DNA of 64,000 nt from Commensalibacter nepenthis. Its GTDB lineage: Bacteria > Pseudomonadota > Alphaproteobacteria > Acetobacterales > Acetobacteraceae. Of the stretch, positions 55,499 through 63,946 are shown piece by piece. The translations under genes were made by a program, and so were the position numbers. The DNA lies in the NCBI RefSeq assembly GCF_029953305.1, contig NZ_JASBAN010000001.1:1853001-1917000 (forward strand), read 5' to 3'. The first letter of the stretch is position 1; the number at the start of each line of letters is the position of its first letter. The notes beneath the pieces were generated by a model, which ran no database searches, was not told the DNA's origin, and saw only the letters and a program-made list of their open reading frames with translations.

Positions 55499-56260
55499 CT
55501 ATCCCTTTACTATAAAAGTCGCTGTGGGTAGGCTGAAATTATGATTTTCTTTGAATTTTAATATTGATTTTACATGAGCTGGGGCTACTCGTTGCAGTTC
55601 AATAATAGCTTGAACACAATTCATAGAAGGTTTGGTTCTGTTGATCCAGCCATTAAACTCTAAATCCAACTCTCGTTGTGTAATAGAATGTAACGTAAAT
55701 CCATGAATAGCAAATAGTTGGGTATATTCTGCGATATTATAATTTCTGACGTGTGAGTGGTCTCTTAATAATTCGATTGTTTGTAAAAAGCTGTCTGCGG
55801 TTTTATCCAAAGGGGCGATTGTATCGATGATAATTACCGTGCCATTTGGGTGAAGTACGCGTTTGATTTCTGCAATTCCTTGTGCCAAATTGTGCCAGTG
55901 ATGGCTACTAAAACGGCTAATTACCCAGTCAAATTGGTGATCTTTAAAAGGTAACTGCTCTGCGGGTGCTTTTTGGGTTGTGATGTTGTTTAAGGCTTTT
56001 TCTTGAGCGGTTTGTAATACGGCATCCAACATGGTTTGACTGATATCACAAGCCACAACTTCTTTTACCAAAGGTGCAGCACAATAGCTGACATGTCCAC
56101 CACCACATCCTAAATCTAATAAAGAGGCTTTATTTTCGTTTTTTAGTAACTCTTTAATTTGTTCGAGGTCTGGTCCAAACGCATGGACTTGGCTGGTAAC
56201 ATACTGTTTTGCACGAGGGTTATAGCTTTGTGCAACATAGTCTTGAGGGATGTTCATCAT
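55499..56260 (-). CDS. Class I SAM-dependent methyltransferase (UbiE/Methyltransf_11-like)
   Basis: About 253 residues. SAM-binding motif I is LLDLGCGGGHVSYCAA, motif II region VVACDISQTML, then APAEQLPFKDHQFDWVISRFSSHHW and LHPNGTVIIID. Resembles small-molecule or ubiquinone-type methyltransferases; the substrate is unknown. ATG 56260 (GGAT nine bases upstream) or 56257 is preferred over TTG 56275. It starts 21 bases downstream of the fructosamine kinase gene on the same strand, so the three genes 57564-55499 may be one operon. Confidence 0.87.
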   Translation of the reverse strand: MMNIPQDYVAQSYNPRAKQYVTSQVHAFGPDLEQIKELLKNENKASLLDLGCGGGHVSYCAAPLVKEVVACDISQTMLDAVLQTAQEKALNNITTQKAPAEQLPFKDHQFDWVISRFSSHHWHNLAQGIAEIKRVLHPNGTVIIIDTIAPLDKTADSFLQTIELLRDHSHVRNYNIAEYTQLFAIHGFTLHSITQRELDLEFNGWINRTKPSMNCVQAIIELQRVAPAHVKSILKFKENHNFSLPTATFIVKG

Positions 56261-56281
56261 CAGTAAAATATCCAAAAGAAG

Positions 56282-57094
56282 TTATATTTTTAAACGGGTT
56301 AATAAGGTTTGGATCATATCAACATAATAATTGCCAAACAGAATATAATGGACAATCGCTGGAAAGAGTTGATAGACCGGTAAACGTTCTTGCCAGTTGG
56401 GTTCCAAGAGGGAATAGCTGTTATAAAAAGCGTCCGGTGGGCTACCAAAAATATTTAACATAGCAATATCAACTTCGTTATGACCAAAGTAACATGCTGG
56501 ATCAATCAAATAGGGTCGATTGATATGGGTAATGATATTACCAGACCATAAATCCCCATGTAACAAAGATATAGGGGGATGCTCGGGAATATAATGATCT
56601 AAGTTTGTCGTTAATTTTTCAATTTGGACAGCAATATGGATAGGTAATTGATCAATATAGCATAATAAACGATTTTCTCGCCAAAACTCGACCCAATTAT
56701 TGCTAAAGCTATTTTTAAGTGGCACTTTCCCGAACCCATAATCTTCTTGCCATCCATAAGAAGGGTTGTGGATTTGGTGTAATTGATTCAGAGTCAATCC
56801 AAGATTTTGCCAAGCCTCTTTGGATAAGCAATTGGTTTCTTGGATAGCTTCCATAATTAAAAGCGTATCATTTGCAAAAATTACTTTTGGAACATCAATA
56901 TGATGCTGATCTAGAAATTTCAGCATATTGCCCTCAGTGTTGGGCGATGCACCATTTTTGATAACATAATTTTGCTCCGCGCTGGTGGTAATCATGAATG
57001 TTTCAGAAAGATCGCCCTGTGTCAAAGGTTGCGTATTCTCTATTTTATTTTCAAGATATTGTTCTGCGACTTGAATTAATGAAATTTTATTCAT
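56282..57094 (-). CDS. Fructosamine kinase family protein
   Basis: Phosphorylates sugar adducts (fructosamines or, in most bacteria, ribulosamines/erythrulosamines) on glycated proteins as a first step of deglycation. The 270-residue product has the aminoglycoside-kinase-like catalytic site LLHGDLWSGNIITH, the metal motif LIDPACYFGHNEVDIAML and the N-terminal nucleotide segment LTQGDLSETFMI. Its start overlaps the stop of the LMW phosphatase gene by 4 bases. That pairing supports a joint role in protein repair. Confidence 0.92.
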   Translation of the reverse strand: MNKISLIQVAEQYLENKIENTQPLTQGDLSETFMITTSAEQNYVIKNGASPNTEGNMLKFLDQHHIDVPKVIFANDTLLIMEAIQETNCLSKEAWQNLGLTLNQLHQIHNPSYGWQEDYGFGKVPLKNSFSNNWVEFWRENRLLCYIDQLPIHIAVQIEKLTTNLDHYIPEHPPISLLHGDLWSGNIITHINRPYLIDPACYFGHNEVDIAMLNIFGSPPDAFYNSYSLLEPNWQERLPVYQLFPAIVHYILFGNYYVDMIQTLLTRLKI

Positions 57095-57564
57095 AGTTTT
57101 TTCTCAAAATAATCAGCCAAACCAACAACACCCAAATAAACTTGATTCCAAGTTGTTTCGAAATCGAGTTGATCTCCATAATAAGGATCAGCGATTTCTT
57201 GTCCTTTATGGGTCATAGAGTAATCCATTAACAAAGATATTTTGTGAAGACATTCTGGCGGGGCTATTTTTTTTAATTGATGAATATTTCTATGATCCAT
57301 ACCGATAATATGGGTAAAACTTACAAAATCCTCTAGTTGAATTTGTCGTCCACGATAGGTATTAATATCAATATTATGGCGTGCAGTTTCTTTGATTGCC
57401 CGATTATCAGGTGGATTATCGATGTGCCATGAACCAAGCCCAGCAGAATCAACTTTGATGTGTAGGTGTCGCTTTTGAATTTCACTTGTAAAGGCTGCTT
57501 GTGCCATCGGAGAGCGACAAATATTGCCAAGACAAACGAATAATACAGAAAAAGAAGAGTGCAT
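57091..57564 (-). CDS. Low-molecular-weight protein-tyrosine phosphatase
   Basis: 157-residue LMW-PTP. The P-loop CLGNICRS has nucleophile Cys11 and Arg17, and the general acid Asp is in IADPYYGD. ATG 57564 (GGAT upstream) gives the family length; in-frame ATGs at 57597 and 57576 add a non-conserved leader. It overlaps the fructosamine kinase gene by ATGA. LMW-PTPs encoded beside fructosamine-kinase homologues are thought to dephosphorylate protein-bound ribulosamine-5-phosphate, so the target may be glycated protein rather than phosphotyrosine. Confidence 0.92.
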   Translation of the reverse strand: MHSSFSVLFVCLGNICRSPMAQAAFTSEIQKRHLHIKVDSAGLGSWHIDNPPDNRAIKETARHNIDINTYRGRQIQLEDFVSFTHIIGMDHRNIHQLKKIAPPECLHKISLLMDYSMTHKGQEIADPYYGDQLDFETTWNQVYLGVVGLADYFEKKL

Positions 57565-57860
57565 TTTATGATCCATATATAGGCTGAGGGTAATCATTGA
57601 AAATGATAGGCGCTTATTTTTGAATAAGTAATAACTTAATCATATATAACAGAATGATAAAAAAATTATTGAAATTCAATGATAATTATAAGCTTGAATT
57701 ATTGGGATGTTGAAATTTAATATAATTATAGATATAAATAATGGGTATATTTGTATACTATAATTAATTTGATCGGTTTAATTAGTTTTAAAATAATATT
57801 ATTTAATGATTATTTTACGGATGAGAAAGCCTTTTATTTATTAGCTGTGGGGAATTTTAA

Positions 57861-60311
57861 GTGCCTGCTGGTGAAATTGTTGATCCAACCAAGGATTCAG
57901 TAAATCGTTTCTGGCGTTTATTTTTACGGATAGGCGTTCCTATTTTGGGCGTGATTTTGGTTGTTTTCGTTGTTGTAGGGGTAACGTTACATTCCTATCG
58001 TCAAACCAAATCTGGAATTTTAAAACTTACCCACATTATTTTAAAAACTGAACAGTCACGTGTATCTCAAGAGGTTATGAGTTACCTTTCCCCTGCGACG
58101 GTCAGCAGCAAATTGGTTGTTGATATGCTTTCTCATATTCCTTCTGAATATGAAACAGGGATGTTTTATACATATGTGATGAGCAGCTTGCGTCAAACAA
58201 AACAGTTACAATCATTTTACCTTGCTGACGAAAAAGGTAACTTTACGATGATTGAACGTATTGTTGATAATCCCAATAAGGTGAGGATAGTCACCTTAAA
58301 ACCAGATCAGAATGGAGGACAATTTTTAGAGGAGTTCTCTACGTTCGATGGTAAAAAAATATCCAGAACATCACGCCCAGCCAATGCTTATGATCCTCGT
58401 TTACGGTCTTGGTATGAGCAAGCTATGAAAAATGGTAAATTAACATGGTCTCGACCTTCGTTAATGCCGTCTAAAAAAGGGTTAGTGATTACAGCCTCAA
58501 TCCCATTTCAAGATCGAGACGGTAAAAAGGGCGTTTTCGCAGTTAGTATTTCCTTGCAGCAATTAACGACGTTTTTAAGTTCATTAAATATCAGCCAGCA
58601 TGCCAGAGCCATTATTGTGGATCGTCAAAAGAATATTATTGCGTCACCAGGGTTGTTAATGCAATTTGGTGATAATGAGTGGAACTCGGAAGCAAGCAAG
58701 ATTAATCCAAAATTTAGCCCCGTTATTGCACGTGCATATGATCAATTTTTGGTCGATGGAATTGGTGTTCGTTCATTTAAAATTAAAAAAGATGAACAAA
58801 CGAGTCATGACAAGGATACGCCTTTATCCTCTTCACTCGAATCTATTGCTGGAAATTATATTAGTATCACGTCACAACTTCCTGAATCCGTTCAAAGTTG
58901 GGTAGTTTTGATCGTTATTCCAGAAAGTGACTTTTCCAATTTTGCGGTTACGAGTGGTAAGCAAAATTTACTGTTTTCATTATTGGTAGTTGCTCTTGCT
59001 GCGGCGATGGCAGGTGTGTTGATCTATCAAGGTCACAGAATGGATCGATTATGGAAACGGTTTAAATATGTTCAAAATATTGCCGAGCAAGAAAATAATG
59101 CGATTGAGATGATTGCGTCTAAGTCAGAGATATTTGATCCTAATAATGAAGCCTTAATTTTAACAGAAGGGCTGTGTAATCTGGTTTCTGCGAAAAGGGT
59201 CAGTGTTTGGCATATTTCAGAAAGTCAGAAGTCATTAATTTGTAATGATCTATATAATAGCGAGGATGGGAATCATGCTGAAGGTGTACAATATTCTATC
59301 CAAGAAGTCCCAGATTTCTATAAAGCGATTACGGAAGGTGAGACTCTTGAAATAGAAGATGCTGTTAATGATGGTCGTATTTCGAATTTTTATAGATCGT
59401 TCATGCGCTCTGCGGAGACAAAATCTGTATTGATTACACCAGTCCTTGGAAAAGATGGCGTTATCGGAGCCGTCATCATCGAGGACACGCCACATCTTCA
59501 TAATATCCGTCATATTACCAAGATTTTTGCAGGTTTGGTTGCTATGCGTTTCGTTGCTGCAGAAATCCAGCTAAAAGAATTAAATCTTGTTGGTGGTGAG
59601 ACTGAGAAAAGCCATGCGACTTCTATAGAGAAAATTACTCATGATGTTCAAGATAGTTTATCAACCTTGTCAAATGAAGCGAAAACAGAGTTTCTGGTTA
59701 AACCTGGTGCTGTAAAATATCATAATTTTGATTTTGGTGATTTGAGTGAAGATGAACAACAAGGTATTTATCCAGCCGTTGCTGTGATGAACATCACTTT
59801 TAGTGGTTACTTAACTTCTGATATTGAGGAATCTTCGAAATTGGTGACGCCAATACGTGAATTGGTCATTGTTTTACAAGATATTGCTAAGAAATATGGT
59901 CTTTTCTATGTAAAAATTATGGGTGGTCATTTAGTTGCTGTTGCGGGATGCATGAAAGAGCCTGATATTACCGCACCGATTCGATTGGCACATGCCGCAT
60001 TGGATATGCGAGCAGCTTGTATCGAAATGATTCCTGGGATGGGAACCGAATCTAATTTTGGTATTGGAATAGATGTGGGACCTGTTTTGGGATCGTGGTT
60101 TGGTAAAGAGCCCAGAACATTTAATTTATGGGGACCAGCCGTCGGAATGTCGGGGTTAATGGCAAATATGGCAACTGATGGCAGCGCAGTACAAGTGACT
60201 CAAAGTGCTTATATGGCTCTTAAAAATGACTTTTTATTCAGACCAAGAGGAACTTTTTATATTCCAAAGGTTGGTATTTCACATACATTTATTCTTGCTG
60301 GTAGACGATGA
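57861..60311 (+). CDS. dCache-GAF sensor with degenerate class III cyclase domain
   Basis: 816 residues. TM1 (about 21-44) and TM2 (about 369-389) enclose a periplasmic dCache-like sensor domain (YDPRLRSWYEQAMKNGKLTW is a dCache hallmark). A cytoplasmic GAF-like domain (about 420-575) and a class III nucleotide cyclase fold (about 635-815) follow. The cyclase has lost its chemistry: first metal Asp is Asn (VMNITFSGY), second is Gly (KIMGGHLVAVAG), and the VNxAxR motif reads VGMSGLM. It probably acts as a nucleotide or protein-binding regulator. It starts at GTG 57861 with TGGGGA upstream and is coupled by ATGA to the MlaE-like gene. Confidence 0.82.
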   Translation: MPAGEIVDPTKDSVNRFWRLFLRIGVPILGVILVVFVVVGVTLHSYRQTKSGILKLTHIILKTEQSRVSQEVMSYLSPATVSSKLVVDMLSHIPSEYETGMFYTYVMSSLRQTKQLQSFYLADEKGNFTMIERIVDNPNKVRIVTLKPDQNGGQFLEEFSTFDGKKISRTSRPANAYDPRLRSWYEQAMKNGKLTWSRPSLMPSKKGLVITASIPFQDRDGKKGVFAVSISLQQLTTFLSSLNISQHARAIIVDRQKNIIASPGLLMQFGDNEWNSEASKINPKFSPVIARAYDQFLVDGIGVRSFKIKKDEQTSHDKDTPLSSSLESIAGNYISITSQLPESVQSWVVLIVIPESDFSNFAVTSGKQNLLFSLLVVALAAAMAGVLIYQGHRMDRLWKRFKYVQNIAEQENNAIEMIASKSEIFDPNNEALILTEGLCNLVSAKRVSVWHISESQKSLICNDLYNSEDGNHAEGVQYSIQEVPDFYKAITEGETLEIEDAVNDGRISNFYRSFMRSAETKSVLITPVLGKDGVIGAVIIEDTPHLHNIRHITKIFAGLVAMRFVAAEIQLKELNLVGGETEKSHATSIEKITHDVQDSLSTLSNEAKTEFLVKPGAVKYHNFDFGDLSEDEQQGIYPAVAVMNITFSGYLTSDIEESSKLVTPIRELVIVLQDIAKKYGLFYVKIMGGHLVAVAGCMKEPDITAPIRLAHAALDMRAACIEMIPGMGTESNFGIGIDVGPVLGSWFGKEPRTFNLWGPAVGMSGLMANMATDGSAVQVTQSAYMALKNDFLFRPRGTFYIPKVGISHTFILAGRR

Positions 60312-61327
60312 AATATTCAGATGATTTTGAAAATAATCCTTTGGAAAAAAAGGAAAAACAAAATCGAATAGAAGCAATGCTATCTGATTTGGATAAAGAT
60401 GGTATCAACGATCTCGATCAATATGTTGAAGATATTCGTAACCGCGAGATCGATCAGGCACAACGTCTGTCTGTTCAATTAAAAATGGTCAAGGACGGTC
60501 GTTTTGCGTGGTTGCAAAAAATTGGAATTATTCTTTTTTGGTATTCGTGCCCAATATTATATGCTATTGGTGCAAAAACTCGCAGTTATTTTAGATTTTT
60601 ACTTGGGGTGCTAGCCGCATCATGGGGAGTGTTGGTCGAAAGTATTTCGCCGATCACTTGGCGTCGCACGGTAAAATATGAATTCAAAAGATCGTTGGGT
60701 CAAGTTGTTTGCGGAGGCTTTTTTAGCACCTTTTTTATAGCAACATTGGCTGGACTAGCTGTGGTATCTCAGGCAATTTTTTGGCTGGGTGCGGCTGGGT
60801 TGACCAAGATGACAGGACCGATCTTAATCACGATTTTAGTCAGAGAAGTAGCTCCTATCCTAGTTGGAATGATTTTATTGGGACGTAATGGTATTTTGAC
60901 CGTTACAGAATGTAGTCTGTTGGCTATGGGCGGGCAGCTCAAATCATTGACAGTCATGGGGATTGATCCTTTTATTACGATTGTCTTACCTAGGGTATGG
61001 GCTTTTACAATCGGTAGTTTTACTTTGGGAATGATTTTTGGTACGACTTCATTATTTATGGGGTATGTTGTTACCTATGCTTTGGGAACGATGCAGGATT
61101 CTATCTGGACTTTTTATAGCAATATTTTGGCAGCAATGTCTGTGGCTGATTACGTTTTGGTTCCTTTGAAATTTATTATTATGGGATTTATGATTGGGGT
61201 TGGCTCTTGTATTACGGGTATGAACGTGAAGGTGAATGATGAACCATCAACGTTATTGCCCAAAGGGTTTACACGTGGAATCATGTTAATCATGGTGGTT
61301 AATATTTTGTTTACGTTGGATTTTTAA
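60308..61327 (+). CDS. MlaE-family ABC permease with N-terminal extension
   Basis: 339 residues. The MlaE core (about 105-339) shows FFIATLAGLAVVSQAIFWLG, TILVREVAPILVGMILLGRNG, ALGVMGIDP-like SLTVMGIDPFITIVLPRVWAF and C-terminal TM helices. This class moves phospholipids between outer and inner membranes with MlaF and MlaD. About 90 extra residues precede the core, mostly charged (DLDKDGINDLDQYVEDIRNRE, calcium-loop-like) plus one hydrophobic stretch. It starts inside the stop of the sensor gene (ATGA) and ends 3 bases before the pseudo-ATPase gene. Confidence 0.87.
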   Translation: MKYSDDFENNPLEKKEKQNRIEAMLSDLDKDGINDLDQYVEDIRNREIDQAQRLSVQLKMVKDGRFAWLQKIGIILFWYSCPILYAIGAKTRSYFRFLLGVLAASWGVLVESISPITWRRTVKYEFKRSLGQVVCGGFFSTFFIATLAGLAVVSQAIFWLGAAGLTKMTGPILITILVREVAPILVGMILLGRNGILTVTECSLLAMGGQLKSLTVMGIDPFITIVLPRVWAFTIGSFTLGMIFGTTSLFMGYVVTYALGTMQDSIWTFYSNILAAMSVADYVLVPLKFIIMGFMIGVGSCITGMNVKVNDEPSTLLPKGFTRGIMLIMVVNILFTLDF

Positions 61328-61330
61328 AAA

Positions 61331-62023
61331 ATGGCAAATAAAATATTACTAGATATCCATGAGGCAAAACCTTCGTTTGATGAAAATTATTTGCCGCCTG
61401 TTACTTTTAATTTAAAGGTAAAATCAGGTGAATGCGTGATTATTGAATCACGAGATCCGGAAACTGCAACCGCTTTTGCTGATTTATGTAGCGGTATGAT
61501 TGCTTTGAGAGAAGGTAAAGCTTTATTCAAAGGCTTAGATTGGTTTGAGTTAAAAGAACCACGATTATCCGCATTGCGGGGATCTATTGGTCGGGTTTTT
61601 CAAAAAAACGGATGGATGGAAATGTATTCCGTTGCCGTGAATATTTTATTGCCTTCATTGCATCATACCCGAATTCATGAAGATAAATTGGTTGATCAAG
61701 CGATGATACTTTGTCATAAATTTGGATTGCCAGGATTGCCTATGGATACATCGAGAGAAGTAACAATGATTGACCTAGCTCGTGCATCATGTGTGCGTGC
61801 TTTGTTAAATAATCCAGATTTGTTATTATTAGAATATCCAGCAGAGGGTTCTTCTGCTGAACTGATGCCTCCTTTGTTGGAGATGTTGAATGTTGCTCAA
61901 AATAGAGGGGCGAGTATCATTTGTTTTACACGTCAATTTAGTTTGTGGAATGATTATAAAGATCGTGTAACGCATTGGATGCGTTTACAAGAAAAAGGTT
62001 TAACCTCAATACGGCTGGGATGA
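61331..62023 (+). CDS. ABC ATPase-like pseudoenzyme (MlaF position)
   Basis: 230 residues with the overall fold and spacing of an MlaF-type ABC ATPase: start of domain LKVKSGECVIIE, Q-loop-like GRVFQKNGWMEMYSVAVNILLP, then PDLLLLEYPAEGSS. Every catalytic motif is lost. Walker A is SRDPETAT (residues 40-47) instead of GxxxxGKS, the LSGGQ position reads EVTMIDLARA, Walker B DE is EY, and the H-loop is FTRQ. The frame is intact and coupled on both sides, so this is a maintained pseudo-ATPase rather than decay (inference). It lies between the MlaE-like and MCE genes. Confidence 0.8.
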   Translation: MANKILLDIHEAKPSFDENYLPPVTFNLKVKSGECVIIESRDPETATAFADLCSGMIALREGKALFKGLDWFELKEPRLSALRGSIGRVFQKNGWMEMYSVAVNILLPSLHHTRIHEDKLVDQAMILCHKFGLPGLPMDTSREVTMIDLARASCVRALLNNPDLLLLEYPAEGSSAELMPPLLEMLNVAQNRGASIICFTRQFSLWNDYKDRVTHWMRLQEKGLTSIRLG

Positions 62024-62024
62024 A

Positions 62025-63002
62025 ATGTTTAACAGTAAACAATATACGAAAACACGACAATTATTTCAGTTAAGATATGCCAATGAATGGACAGGTGGAT
62101 TGGTGTTATTATGCCTGTTGGCTTTTGTCGGAGCCGTGATTGAGGCAGGTGTGTTAAGAGACTGGATGACACCCGCAGCAGAGTTAAATATTGTTTTGCC
62201 CCAAACTGGGGTGGATAATTTATCTGTTGGGGATAATGTCGAGGTTTTTGGGATTAGTGCGGGAACTATTAAGAAGATTAATGTTAATCCTGATGGTGGG
62301 CTATCCGCTGTTGCTGCGATTGATCCGAAATTAACCACTTTTATTCGACGCGATAGCCAAGCAACTATCAAAAGACAGTTTGCGGTTGCTGGGGCGGCAT
62401 ATGTATCAATTACACGGGGATATAGTACAAAACTTGATTGGAAATATGCAGTATTGGTGGCGAAAACAGAGCCTAATCCTGCGGATCAGATTTCTCAAAT
62501 GGTCATGCAGATTCATGAACGCATCGTTCCAACAATGGATAGTGCGAAGAATATGATGGCTTCTTTGGAAATGATTGTTGAAAATATTCAACAGGGTAAA
62601 GGGTCTATTGGTCAGCTTGTGAATAATGATGAATTGATACGTCGTGCCGAAAATATGGTTCAGACATTGAATAATATCATTGAACAATTACAACCGATCG
62701 AAAATAATTTGAATAAAGTTGTAACCCACGCAGATACAATGGTCGTTAATTTTGGTAAAGTTTCCAAAAATATTGCGCAGGCTTCACCAAGCTTGGTTCC
62801 TATTGCTAAAAATTTAGTTCCAATTAGTAAGAATGTAAAAGATTCTACAGAGCAATTACCTGCAATGATGACGCAATTACAATCTACTGTTGCTGATTTA
62901 CAGAAGTTAATTGTTCAAGTTAAAGGATTGTGGCTATTGGGGGGGAATGGAAAAGAGCCTCGCCGTTCAAAACGCTTGCCAGCACGTGAGGTCAGACCAT
63001 GA
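62025..63002 (+). CDS. MCE/MlaD-family substrate-binding protein
   Basis: 325 residues. One N-terminal TM (about 24-44) is followed by the MCE domain (about 52-132: LNIVLPQTGVDNLSVGDNVEVFGISAG; FIRRDSQATIKRQFAVAGAAYVSI). A long helical C-terminal region with phase-repeating Asn/Ile/Val (about 160-300) resembles the needle-forming helices of longer MCE proteins. The C-terminus is basic (EPRRSKRLPAREVRP). It would sit in the inner membrane with the MCE ring in the periplasm. It starts 1 base after the pseudo-ATPase stop and overlaps the lipoprotein gene by ATGA. Confidence 0.9.
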   Translation: MFNSKQYTKTRQLFQLRYANEWTGGLVLLCLLAFVGAVIEAGVLRDWMTPAAELNIVLPQTGVDNLSVGDNVEVFGISAGTIKKINVNPDGGLSAVAAIDPKLTTFIRRDSQATIKRQFAVAGAAYVSITRGYSTKLDWKYAVLVAKTEPNPADQISQMVMQIHERIVPTMDSAKNMMASLEMIVENIQQGKGSIGQLVNNDELIRRAENMVQTLNNIIEQLQPIENNLNKVVTHADTMVVNFGKVSKNIAQASPSLVPIAKNLVPISKNVKDSTEQLPAMMTQLQSTVADLQKLIVQVKGLWLLGGNGKEPRRSKRLPAREVRP

Positions 63003-63925
63003 GGTTTTTTTATAAAAATTGTGCATTATTCGTACCGGTCCTTATAGGATTGGCTGCTTGTGGTGGTGGACAAGAGCCTGATCCTGTGCGGGATGATCCT
63101 TTTGATCGCACGATGAATGTTGCGGATGAGGCGGTTTTTTATGATCGTTTGCAACAAGCTGAAACCAGTTATCAAAAATCTTTTGACTATGCGATTACCA
63201 GTGATGACGCAGCGAATATCAATGATGCGGGTTATAATTTAGCTATTATTCAACTTGGATTGAATAATGTACAAGATGCATTAAAAACTGTGGCAAAAAC
63301 CAGTAACGAGCTGAAAATTCGAAGACAAGAAAACAGCCCTCAATTAGAGTTGATAAGTGCTGCTATATTTTATCGTATGAATCGGTTTTTAGACGCCGCT
63401 TTGGCAGCAAAGCAAGCGGAGAAAAGCAAAGATGAAGATATCCAAGAACGTGCGTATTTTTTATCAGCTTTGATTGCAAATGATGAAAATAATTTAAATG
63501 AGGTTGCTCAGTATTCTCAAAAATTAGATCAACTTTTATCGCAAAGCAAAGCTAAAATAGAAGAGAGTTGGAAAGCGGATCAAAAAGAATTACATGCTTT
63601 GCTAGCTTACAAACAAGGGGAATTTGATCAAGCTATGACCAACGCCAAAGAGGCGCAAGACATTCGTCGTAACCAAGTCGAATATCGTGCAATGGTCAGG
63701 ACATTGGCGTTGCAAGGATTGATTAGTGAAGGTGAAAAAAACTTTATTTCAGCGGCACAATTTTATGTCAGAGCTGGAAAAAGTGCATTATTACTGAAAG
63801 ATTATGCAGAGGCAAAAAAATATTTAGATCGTGCAGCTGGCCTTCATGCTGATCAATTAACATATCAATTAGCGTCTGATGCTTTGATTGATTTGGGGAA
63901 AAAAACAAAGAAAACATCAGAGTAA
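62999..63925 (+). CDS. TPR-type lipoprotein of the MCE operon
   Basis: 308 residues. The signal peptide ends in lipobox GLAAC, so Cys near residue 21 is the predicted lipid anchor, followed by GGGQEPDP. The rest is all-helical with TPR-like pairs (ANINDAGYNLAIIQLGLNNVQDA; AYFLSALIANDENNLNEV; AQFYVRAGKSALLLKDYAEAKKYLDRAAG). No enzymatic motif is visible. Position and coupling suggest it is the outer-membrane or periplasmic partner of the MCE protein, like the lipoproteins of Pqi, Let or Mla-type systems (inference). Confidence 0.78.
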   Translation: MRFFYKNCALFVPVLIGLAACGGGQEPDPVRDDPFDRTMNVADEAVFYDRLQQAETSYQKSFDYAITSDDAANINDAGYNLAIIQLGLNNVQDALKTVAKTSNELKIRRQENSPQLELISAAIFYRMNRFLDAALAAKQAEKSKDEDIQERAYFLSALIANDENNLNEVAQYSQKLDQLLSQSKAKIEESWKADQKELHALLAYKQGEFDQAMTNAKEAQDIRRNQVEYRAMVRTLALQGLISEGEKNFISAAQFYVRAGKSALLLKDYAEAKKYLDRAAGLHADQLTYQLASDALIDLGKKTKKTSE

Positions 63926-63946
63926 TTGTTTATAAGATCGTCATTA

